From assembly GCA_003999685.1 (NCBI GenBank), contig CP021223.1, forward strand, positions 744,001 to 808,000: a DNA stretch of 64,000 nucleotides, read 5' to 3'. Source of the stretch: Taiwanofungus camphoratus (lineage: Eukaryota; Basidiomycota; Agaricomycetes; Polyporales; Taiwanofungaceae). Both the position numbers and the translations under genes were made by a program. Below, in pieces: positions 11,020 to 21,373 of this stretch. The notes under the pieces were generated by a model. The model saw nothing but the letters and a program-made list of their open reading frames with translations, had not been told where the DNA came from and searched no databases. How positions within the stretch are numbered: position 1 is the stretch's first letter; every line of letters starts with the position of its first letter.

Positions 11020-12323
11020 GTTGGTGTGTACACGCAGAGAGTCAACCTCCCAACATGCATCTGCCAAGGAATTCGGGTTGTTGTTGACGACTGCGGAGGA
11101 GTAGCGCGTGTGTCAACACGTCAAGTAGTGTCTGACTTCTGATAAGAAAAGCTTACAGTCCACACAATTCCCGCCGCAGCCGGAATAGGCACAGTCTGTG
11201 CCCGCCCAATTACCCCGACAACGTCCGCGAGCTGTTACTCGCATAATCTATCGCGACTACAAGGAATAAGGCGACGTACGCAGAAGGTCAAGTCAAAGAT
11301 GAGCCGGTGTGCGTCGAAGTGCGTCTCATAGTCACAATTCGGACCCATGGGGAATGAAGCCACGGGCTCGCCCCACGACCCCGATGGGGTAACGGTAGCC
11401 GTGCCGACTTCGGTGCTGCTGGGATGCGCGACGGCTGCGGGTACGCTCGTGTCGTCGCGCGCCCAGAACCAGATGCGAATGCCGTCTTGCGCCGAGCGCT
11501 CCATAACATACCAGCCACCACTGCTCGCGTTGAATGGGGAGCCAAATGTACCGGTCCCGAATGTGATATCACAGCCGCGGTTGCCGCCCGTGGTGGCAAG
11601 GCAATCCTTGGAAGACATGTGGCTGGCGGTGGAATGTCAGGAGGCGCGGAAAAAGTGATAATGAGACCGGCGTACCCTGTCTCGGCCACCGAAGCGGGCA
11701 TGGTGTAGTTTGCGGTCGTGTGCAGGGATGCTTGATTGTAGGTCTTCAAGTTGACTCCTACGAAACAATTTATCGTGTGAATGTCAAAGTATTTCTAGTC
11801 GGTGGGTGCAAAACCAACTGCGACTGATTGTTTCGTGGTGGTATACTCACTCTCTATAACATCTATGCCTCCTCCATTTGGCCAGGATCCCGTCTGGCTT
11901 ACCGTCCAGAAGGCCGGCCAGGTGCTGCAGCCTTCAGGCATATGCTAAAGGTCCAGGACGATGACAGAATCTGCATATGCTTTGTTAGAGACAATACGGA
12001 CGCTGCCCATCCCGCGCGCACTAGCAGGGACAGTGCGCGTATCGGCTGCGCGCATGATGAACTTCGAGGGCGTTGCTGATATAAAATTTGTTAGAATGGG
12101 AACATCAGCGGAAGTTGGGAGCGTGCCATACGAGAGGTTCCTGATTATGGCGGCGACCTCATCTACCGTAGTCTACACGGCCGTCCATGGGGCCGTCTAA
12201 GGTCTGCCAGGTAAAATAAGTGAAGAATTCCGGTCCGATGTACTTGTCAGCCAGAGTATATTGCGCACTCGTGGCGGAAACAAGGGCAGAGGTGACGCCG
12301 AAAATAACATAAGCAGCACACAT
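11020..12323 (-). pseudogene. decayed GH16 glucanase paralogue
   Basis: Collinear with the intact GH16 gene next to it: the signal peptide starts at 12323, then YTLADKYIGPEFFTYFTWQT, MPEGCSTWPAFW, WFWARDD and CWEVDSLRV. It carries several independent lesions. There is one extra G at 12166-12167, which breaks the frame inside the Asp-Tyr-Val-Asp block. There is an in-frame TAG at 11945-11947 where the intact copy has Gln. The nucleophile Glu codon is replaced by Gly (11867-11869, GGIDVIE instead of GEIDIVE). The acceptor before the NWAG exon reads CGG (about 11215-11217) instead of CAG. The first-intron donor reads GC, and the stop codon position is read through. A functional product is very unlikely. 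The exact 3' limit is arbitrary. Confidence 0.85.
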
Positions 12324-13616
12324 GCTGGTGAATGCAAGTTTATCCGGGTGGAACAACTGCCTTAACATGTGGCTGGCTGTAGAGCATGGTGAATGAAGGA
12401 ACGGGAGAAATCATTCGGATGATCAGGAGGGCAAGTGGCCGCACCAGGGGATGCTGAGCTAGTCAAAGTACCATAAATCGGCCTCGACGGCCAAACGCTA
12501 CCAATTGATGGAAATACAACAGACAGCCCGAGTGCAACGGGAGCCTCCTTCGAGATCGTCTCAGTAACCTGAGGTTTATCGGCTGTTCCGATGATATTAG
12601 TCGGCAAACATTAACTGAAAATCGCCAGGCGAATGCAAGCATGCATTCAGTGAGAAGCTTGTCGTCCCTGACTATTGAATTTCGGTGAAAAAAGAAAATG
12701 ATATTGCAAATGGAAAAAGCCTCAGAAAAAGTTTCTCACTTGAAGTAAGTACACTAAGTATATGAACAAGTGAGCGAGACCGGCAGTTGCCGTCGTGCTC
12801 AGCCTGCTATTTTCGCTCAGTCACTGTGACTCTTAACTTCACTTTTGCTCGTTTTGCCAGTCTTTCTCAAGGCTTTTCGTCTGAAGAAAGTGCACAAAGC
12901 GCCTCCAATTTCCACTGTCACCATACTGGTGGCGGTGGCGTTTTTCCGGCAAGGAGTCCTCCATTCCTCCCTCTTCAAGCTTATTTCGAGATTGACCTTG
13001 TAAGCACTGTGAATGTGTCTCAGCACCTCTAATTCTAGCTTGTTGTAATATACAATTATCCCCTCTCAAATCGTACCCCTATCGTCCAACTGAACGAGTT
13101 CAAGGAAGAAACCCGGCGATGACCCAGGCAGATGTTAAGGCTTTCCAGCACAGAAATATAGTCGAAATACCAGATGTGGCGTTATGAGAGCAATATCAAT
13201 GACCTTGTCTCCTATGCCTTTCCGAATTCCCTGTCTCCTCACTGGTATGCATGGACAAGTTGCACAGGAGTGAGAGTACTGATGCATGTATTGATTGGGG
13301 GATCGCTGTAATGAAGACTGAATACAGGAGGCGATAGGGACGGCGATAGAGTGTACGCGGCCCTTGTAACTTGGTAATTGACTTTCTCAGGGTGCTGTGA
13401 CGTAGTCAAATCCATCCCCAAGTAACGCAGGTATCATTCACGCAAACTTGATCTCTCCTGGAAACTTCAAAGTCGACTATAAAGGCACTGTCATCGTGTG
13501 CTTAATTAGTACGTCTGAGTTTATCATCGTCACTACAAATCATGTGCAAATTTCAATGGATATTCAGAGGCAGCGGCCGCGTAGACCCCATGAGGAGGAT
13601 CAAGTTTGCCTTCACT
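12324..13616. other. intergenic region, no gene recognised
   Basis: About 1.3 kb between the GH16 pseudogene start and the end of SDR copy 2. Small open frames exist on both strands but none has a domain or a plausible splice partner. It could hold the former promoter of the pseudogene. Confidence 0.4.
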
Positions 13617-14636
13617 TCACCAGGGCATCCTCGTCCCATCGTAATTGAAGTACGCGACGCAGTCTTCGAGTTTGGCCTCAGTGAGGACCTTAATAGAAGA
13701 GCTCGCAGACTCAGACGGTGAAAGTTTCGTCTGCCCCGGCATGCATTTCGTCATCCACGACTCGATTGAGTTGCCCAAGTCGGTGTCGACCCACCCTGAT
13801 CGATGCTTGTGAGTAGTTTTATACTATCGTGCAGGAAAGTACTCACCAGGGTGGATGAGAACGGTAGTTATACCTTCTGTCTTCAGGCTGGACCCCCATT
13901 TCCGAGCTAACCTAGTAAGGTATCAACGGAAATTCATAGGTTCGCGCAGAGCCGTGTCAAGTATGAACCGTTTCAACCGATACTCACATATTGAGCCCTG
14001 CCTTGGAGATAGAATAAGGAATCGCCAGTTCAGAAAACATTGGAGCTAGCTCCAGCGACCCAAGGACTGAGGTGATGAATGCAATCTTTTTCTCCTGTCC
14101 CTTTCTAATAAGGGGCAGCAAAGCACGGACGAGCTGGACGGGGGCGACAGTGTTGATGTAAATTTCCTCTGTCAGCAGCTTCAGGTCTCTGAAATGGAAT
14201 TGTTTTCAGCTTGCTACGAAGAACACAAGTAGAGAAAATGCACATGTAGCAGCGGACTCACATATCGGCGAATCCAGTCAGTGGTTGCAAGCATACGGCG
14301 GCATTATTGATGTAATAATCTAGTCCGTTAGGGAGCAATAACGATGCCTCCTCTGCAGCCCTCTCGATTTTGGCAGGAATTGCAAGATCGAAGGCTATGA
14401 GGGCGAGTCGATCTCTCGGATATGTGGCAGCTAAGGTTTGTAATCCTTCTGAATCATCCGGGTCTTGTGCAGCAGCTATAACAAAGTTTCGCGGGTCCTT
14501 GAGCTACCCGAAACAACTTTTTTTTTTCAGTCCCGTTCCTTCAGTAAGATCTTTGGAATGAGTGATCACGTACGACTTCTTCCACTATAGCAAGGCCGAT
14601 GCCTCTATTGGCGCCAGCGACAAACCAGGAGGGCAT
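13617..14636 (-). CDS. short-chain dehydrogenase/reductase (copy 2)
   Basis: Exons 14636-14574, 14503-14262, 14188-13988, 13911-13847 and 13795-13617 sum to 750 nt (249 aa). Four of the five exon lengths (63, 201, 65, 179) are identical to SDR copy 1, and every intron sits at the same place and phase. The Rossmann motif is AGANRGIG, NNAA is kept, and the catalytic YSISK has Tyr160 and Lys164. The residues after the HPG turn differ (WVDTDLGNS against YVATEMASM), so substrate range may differ. It is inverted relative to copy 1 and faces the O-methyltransferase gene in the same direction. Product and pathway are unknown. Confidence 0.87.
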
Positions 14637-15558
14637 TCTAATATTTCCCGATTGCGTTGGAGAGGAGGCAATTGCGCTATGGTCTTGAAAACCATGGTTG
14701 CAGTGAGGTTAGAGATCGTATCAATTTCTACATAGCCGACGAGGGTTCCTTACGTTGCAGTGAGAATTCTTGACTTGCCGGTGATGTAGGCTGTGTACAT
14801 CATGAAGCTGTCCGAGTTTATATATCACGAATAGACACCGTGCACGGATAGGTTCCATTACTGTACATAATTCCAGGCGTAAGAATACAAACACCTATAA
14901 GGAGTCATAAATGTATCCTGTCCAGACGGCTGTCATCGGAGTCAATCATGAGGATTGCACGAACTGAAAAGCAGGACGTTGCTCGCTTTGATTGGGCTGC
15001 CGCTACGAAAATATCAAGGTCTGCCTTCACGTCGTTGGTTACCCAAGTTCTAGAGCGGCAACATTTGACAGCTCTGCCCGATCGGAGAATATGAAGGAAG
15101 GGAACTTCCAAGGGAGGAGAAGGGTATTCCGGTTGGGATCCCAATCAAAAACGCTAGTTTTCGGTGGTAGGCTACAATGCCAGCTTGTACGGAGTGCCAG
15201 CCGTACGAGACGCTTCCAATCGACCTAACGTGTGTAGCATAGACTTGCTATGTGCTGGCCTATTACGCCAGACCTGCTCACGGCTGACGGTTGCTCCAGG
15301 TCCCGCTTGGGGGCTCGGAGGTAGCAGAGTGACTGTTTATTCAACAACCATTGGGCGTACAGGACTTTGAAACGAGAGACAGTCGTCTCTGAACAATGGC
15401 GGAAACGTCGCAGTTCACGGTCAATTCAACGTAAACGTATGAACACTGTGTATGATCGAGTTGAATCGATTCATGGTTGTACAATCCACGTTAGCTGATG
15501 CTCACTGGCAGCTGTAACATGTATACAGTGTCAAGTCTGAAGCCATGCCATGAACGAA
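14637..15558. other. intergenic region, no gene recognised
   Basis: About 0.9 kb between the SDR copy 2 start and the O-methyltransferase stop. The two genes share orientation, so this should include the SDR promoter and the methyltransferase 3' UTR. No further feature was seen. Confidence 0.4.
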
Positions 15559-17202
15559 TCATGCCCTCCTCATCTCGGTTATCTGACAAAGGCCACGGCA
15601 TTCCCATATCTTGACCATTCGCAATCCGGAGCGCTCCGCTAGTAAAGAGAAGTCATCAGGTGTTCGCTCCTTGCCATTGTACATGGTCAACATGTTGAGA
15701 TCTCCTTGATTCGTGAATTGATGGGCCCAACCATAATTAGCAGGGAGAGGCGCCGGAGCTGGTGCCAGGAACGAAGAACCGACGGTGGGGTGTACAACCT
15801 GATCGGCGATCAGGATGCGGGAGTTGGTGCCCATAGCCTCGCGCAAGTTAGATAGAATTATGACACATTCATCATCCGCCCAGTCATGGCTATGTTTGAG
15901 GACAGAGAAACACAGCGTCAGGACGATATCATCTGGAGAGACACAAGGAGAAACGAACAGAATGAATCGCATCCAATATACTTCAGCGCCCTTGATGGGC
16001 TGTTCCTTGAAGACATCATGAACCATCAGTCTGGTGCGCTCTAGCTTGATGGCTTCCGGCAGTTCGCGAAGCCAGACAGCTTCAGCTTGGCTAATCACCG
16101 ATGCAAGATCCTGGACAACGAAGCGTAGTTTGGGAAATTTTCTCGCTAAACCAATACTCATACCGCCTGTGAAACATTGCAAGGGCCCTAGTTAGCACAC
16201 TTGATGGACAAGCTGGAAGAAGACCATACCGACACCTCCACCAACATCGACGAAGGTGGCTGATCCAAGGGCTTCCCAAGGATAATCTGGATGTCAGGAA
16301 GGTGAGATACTGACAATGCATTTTTCTTAGAATAGACAACTCTGACCGGCGTAGAGGGGCGGTTCATGCATTCGTCCACCGCCCACCATTGCAAGGCTGA
16401 AAAGTTCGGCCTCTGGGTCCGGTTTGGTAGTACCGTCCTGTTGTTTGATACCTTGCTCAAAATGCTCCCACAGCGTAAGACTTGTCCCCTTAGCCATAGT
16501 GTAAGCAGTCTCGCGTGGGGAGTATGAGTAAGTCTTGATAGGATCTAGCAAGACCGTCGGCAATTTGTTCGAAGCATCGAAGAGAATCCTGCTACTGTAA
16601 AAACTTATTCCATAACGTAAGCATTCGTCACAAAGAGTAAAGACGAACTGCATGACAAGCCAGCACCGCAAAGGGTCATTGTTGACCAGTTGCGCGCTAG
16701 TGGGGCTATTGGCGAAGTGGTCCTTCTTGACCTCAGTGAAGACGTGTATGGTGCAAAGACAGCGGAGCACCCGCGCTGTAATGTCCTTGAATGTTATGGA
16801 ATATTCGAGACACCTGAAGCCCTGACCTAGTTTCCCTTGATCAATGTTCACCTTTCTACTGATTTCCTGTATGGACATCCCTACTTGTGGATCTGCATCG
16901 GACAAGACGTCCGCGAGGCGCCGTTCAGCAGCAACGTGCAATGCTCGCGAAGAGTGAAATTGGTTGGCTAGCTCCATCAAGCGACTTTGCGGTTCTTGGA
17001 CAAGGTCCATGCACATGCCGCATGCACCGAGGACGATCCGACGCGCATTGAACAGCTCTAAAGAAGGGAGAGGGGGAAGAGGGCCAGCTGTCTGAGATGC
17101 TGTTTGCTCAGCAATCTCCCATTCTTTAATGACTACTTCGGAGGTATCAGATAGCAGCTTGACAAGAGAGCGCAATCTCTGGGCTTTCTCTGCAACGGAC
17201 AT
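15559..17202 (-). CDS. S-adenosylmethionine-dependent O-methyltransferase
   Basis: Exons 17202-16827, 16775-16649, 16594-16347, 16286-16230, 16166-15959 and 15889-15559 sum to 1347 nt (448 aa). The order is an N-terminal winged-helix/dimerisation part, then a class I methyltransferase fold. The SAM-binding loop FVDVGGGVG lies at residues 262-270. The HDW motif (His340) corresponds to the catalytic base of caffeate/flavonoid-type O-methyltransferases. It should methylate a hydroxyl group on a phenolic or secondary metabolite, and the substrate cannot be told. Start ATG 17202 was chosen because MSVAEKAQRLRSLV matches related fungal enzymes; ATG 17262 would add 20 residues. No polyketide synthase or peptide synthetase lies nearby, so a metabolite cluster is not shown. 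Confidence 0.88.
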
Positions 17203-17262
17203 GGCGCTTCTTGTAAAACGAAGCTGAGACTGTTGCAACGTAGGTTCAGTGCATCTGACCAT

Positions 17263-20200
17263 CTAACGAGGAAACCCCATTAGATACATACAAAGTTGTT
17301 TGCCTGTCAGACAGAAAAAGGCGTCAACAGACTTAAAGGATCAAGTGTTAGGAAGTTAAACGAACGCGAGGGGTGGCTTTATAGCCAGTCGGGGTGTCAG
17401 AGATCCCATCATGAAAAATAAGTTATGCAACCACATGTATGGCCATGAGATAAAAATAACCATCAGTGACCAGCATACACAGTTGTTGAAGCAGACGTTG
17501 TCAAAGTCGCGAGTATTCCTGCGAACCTAGAAAATGTTAGATTGTACGATTAATATCAAGCAGACTTGTCCTCGGGCCGGACCTTTGTCCGCAGGGAAAC
17601 ACTAATATAGCGTATCTGGCCACGGCGAGCAGTTGCGGGCCTGATATACTACAACCTGCAGCTTCTTTGCGGCCGCCGGCGGGCATTAGCACAAGACGTA
17701 ATTGAGCACGCATGTAGTAAGACCCATACGGAAGGTACGACTTACCCGTACACGAGGACATGCCTCACAGTGATCTGAATATGGAAGTAGGAACAAATCA
17801 CCTCTTCTTGTTCACTGGTATGACAGAACCGTATCAATATTCATATAGCAGTCGATTCAGATATAGGAAGCAGCCATCTAAGCTTTTTGTCTTATCCAAT
17901 TGGACCAGATGTGGATGTACTGCCTGAAAGTTGGATGAATGCTTGACGAACTAGGGTATCTTTGAGCCTAAAAATGAGGCTCATCCCAATCCAACCTCAT
18001 ACGAATTGCCTCAAGTCTAACAATAAAGTATCAGGATTGTATTGCAAGACCTATATGGTAAACCAGTCCATGGTCAGCTTTCCGCACAGAAGCAGAAGAA
18101 TTCAAAAAGTAATACTGAATTGATCAGAACTAACCCCTTTCAGCAGAATAGCAACGAAGACATAAGTGACGCCTTGTGGATTCGTACGACCTTTCTGTGC
18201 TTGGTTTTTCCGTGATCTGAGTGACCATTGAATACTGGAAACTGATGAAAGTATGATTTCAAAGCATTCTTATCGCTGTATCGTGACGACATTAAGTTGC
18301 TCATGAGCAATGGAGCAAAAGTACCCTTTACCTTTCTGAAAATTTGGGTGAGTATCATTTGTGTCTGTAACTCGCACTTTGCAGTACCTAGTTAATTGAG
18401 AATATTGACATCTCCTCATAAAGTGCTCCATGAATTTTCCGAGCAGTCTAGATGTAGAGCGATACGTGAGAAAGACGTTAAGTCAACGAAAATGGCTTCC
18501 ATCGGCAGTGAAAGTAGTCTTCCCAAGCATCCGAGACACTTCCGTTGACCTTCGTGCCTCAAAATTTCCGTATCTCACGTCTACCATCAGCAAGGGGGCC
18601 GTGTCGAAGACTTCTTGCCTGCGGTCCTGCGACGGAAGTTCGAGTCCCTTGTCCCATCTAGTAAAAGCTGGATGGAGTCATGGTACTGATTTCAGTGAAG
18701 GATCATTCTCGAATTATCTCGAATTAATCTGGGAAAGGGACCCAGATCAAACGTATACCAATGTTTTGTTCTATCACTAGTAAGCAGAGAGTTCATTGTG
18801 AAATCCTATGTTGTACGTCAATGCAAGTGTTGACCTCGAAATGAGATCTCAGTGGGGACTGATACAGGAAGATAAGACAGCAGAAGACCACTATATTGCA
18901 AGGGCACCTGGAATCTCGCATCTCTATACACAGTGTATGCTTTGCACCTCAGGCAGGACCCTTATCGTGACATCCGTCGGTTAGTGCACTTGCTGCGCAC
19001 GCCGATGAGTAACATCCTGGACTACTATGGTCTGTCTACTACTACCAGTACTTGATTCCTGCGGATGCATCAGAGGATATACTTCCTGCGTAGAGTATGT
19101 ACACGAACGAATTTCCCAGTAGTCAGTGATGCGTGCCAAAATGAACCACATAAGGTGGGACGAGCTTAGGATGCTGTCTAAAATGGTAATTACAGGCACT
19201 AGGCATTTTCCAGCCAACCAGAAAGTGAATAAAGGTGGTGATTGTCATAATACAAATCTAGCACATACGGAATGTCAGGTAATTGTCTCAATGTAATCGG
19301 AAACGAATAACCGTTAAACCCCTCAGCTGTTGTGGTTCTCGAATGGAAGAAATTTCTAAATGTGTTGGTTTTACATTGCACACTGGGTTGCTTTCTACTC
19401 AATGACCGCTGGCCGGACAAGGATGCTACACCGACGACTTCCCCAAAAGGGACCGTCTTGATTTGGATTATCCCCGCGGATACAGTCTTTCTGCGATGTC
19501 ACGTAAGAGTCCTGCCTGAGATGATCATCGCTCATATCTAGCACCTGGCCTCTCTGGTCTGCGGCACGCACAGTAACTGTGGTCTTTGCTTCTACACAGG
19601 TCTCGGACGTCCCCAGAGCCCCAGAACTTACTCCGGTCCACTCCATGAATGCCTGCGACCCGTAGTCTTGGGAACCGTATCTTCCCCAGGCCGCATCAAG
19701 TAATGGTGTCAGTCAAGCGGATTGTGAAAGGTCATACTTGTAAGACTCTTTGCTGATTGTGTGCACTTATCCATTTAACATTGATCGTTAGAAGTTACGA
19801 ATTAGTGCTCAAAGAGACGTAGGATCAGAAACTAGCCCTTGACAGGATTGACCGTCTCCTCGTCGAGGCGAACTCAAAGAACCCTACAATGCTGAAATTT
19901 TAGACATTCTGCAAAGCTGACATCCCAGACAGACACACTAAGAACTCCCTTATTCAATGTCGTATTAACCGAATAGCTTGGCGCCATCTCACATAGATAG
20001 ACGCGGAGGCCTAGGCGTTGAACCGTGCGTGATCCTGCCCATTCTAGTCCCTAATCCCGATCAATTTTCTCAGAAAGAAGGAACGAAGGATTTCATGCCA
20101 TGCTATCTTTTACGGAGGAGCTGCCTTCTAAGTAGTCGTTCCTTCGATGCGTGACGAGTGTCAGGGTCCAATCGGCGAAAGGGGACTGAATGACATCGGT

Positions 20201-21373
20201 ACCAATTAACTTTCCGCGACAAAGGAATGAGTACATCCAGGTAAATCCTTGCCAAATACTTGTCGGTACGTCACGAATGCGGTCCTTGGCTTTGACACAA
20301 ACATGAAAATGCAGTGCCGGCTGGGATTCTCCACGATAACGAATTTTATCATTTCGCAACTACCCGTGATACCTTCGAGATAGAGTGCACTCAGTAAGGA
20401 AGCCTTTCTTTCTCCCAACTCGTGTATCAGCATCAAGGTAAGCCTTCCTGCCCTGCCAGTAATCGAACGAGCGCCAGAGAAGGGGTCGTCTCAGCTATCA
20501 GGCCCATCCGCACGGTTCACAACGTTGCCAGTCCTTCCCACCTACAGTCAACGAAATACGGGGAACTTCTTTGCGATGACCGTGTATAGGTAGGTGCATC
20601 CTTTAGCATTGATCTGTCGACTGTGGAAAGACTGGCTTGCCTTAAGTTTGTGCGCTCCGTTGAGGCTCGACAAGAGCTGGTGATAAAGCTCTTACTACTG
20701 TCCTGTTCTAGCTTTCGCTCATTTGCCGAGCGTATTATTTTTGGGCAGGGGTAGTATGTGCTAGGCTCCCAATAATGGTAACATTAACAAGTAACGCCTG
20801 TGAGATACTTACATCACAGTGATTTGCCGAAAGTCAGCTTGTCATTTACCTAGCATAGTACGTGGGTAGCCAACAGATGAGTTCAACCTTGTCTGATTCT
20901 GTGCTCGTTTGACTGAGCATACACGGAAATTTGCTTGCAACTTGGGATTCTCCAACTTCCTCTTTTCGGACTTGGATGCGATACTCGTCTAATCCTCTAC
21001 GAACCAGGTATTCAGATATGCGTCAGGTCCCTATGCACATGGCCAGGACAACAATTTGCTCGTCGTCCTGTTTACTGGTGTGTACATGAAGTATAGCAGT
21101 TCAAGCCCAGGACTGCATGACATGCGATGATCTCGTGAGAATTATTCTGTGCTCCAAATATTGTATGATGTTGAACAGGTGACAAAAGTTACAAGTGCTA
21201 CAAATAATGGACAAAACTCGGTGTTCCACAGCTATACAAAGTCACAGACAAGACATGTGTCGCCCTGAAGGCAATCATCTTAAAAGGGTTTCCGTATAAA
21301 AAGGTCATCTATCATGATAACAAAAAACCAGGGTACCTCGTCGAATAATCATATCAGTCGATACATTGAGATA
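17263..21373. other. 4.1 kb gene-poor, AT-richer stretch
   Basis: The longest interval without a recognisable gene. Open frames are below about 120 codons, lie in conflicting frames on both strands, and show no domain signature or good splice chain. No terminal repeats, reverse transcriptase or transposase motifs were seen by eye. It may hold an old, heavily mutated insertion, non-coding transcripts or lineage-specific genes that I cannot recognise. Confidence 0.4.

Noticed and set aside
15559-17202. Secondary-metabolite cluster around the O-methyltransferase and SDRs
   Set aside because: No polyketide synthase, peptide synthetase, terpene cyclase, P450 or cluster regulator is present within the window, so tailoring-type enzymes alone do not make a cluster.
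18981-19217. DYWEIRS-like stretch on the minus strand resembling the GH16 C-terminus
   Set aside because: Only four or five residues resemble the YWEINS tail of the GH16 gene, with no other GH16 block nearby; chance is more likely than a third copy.
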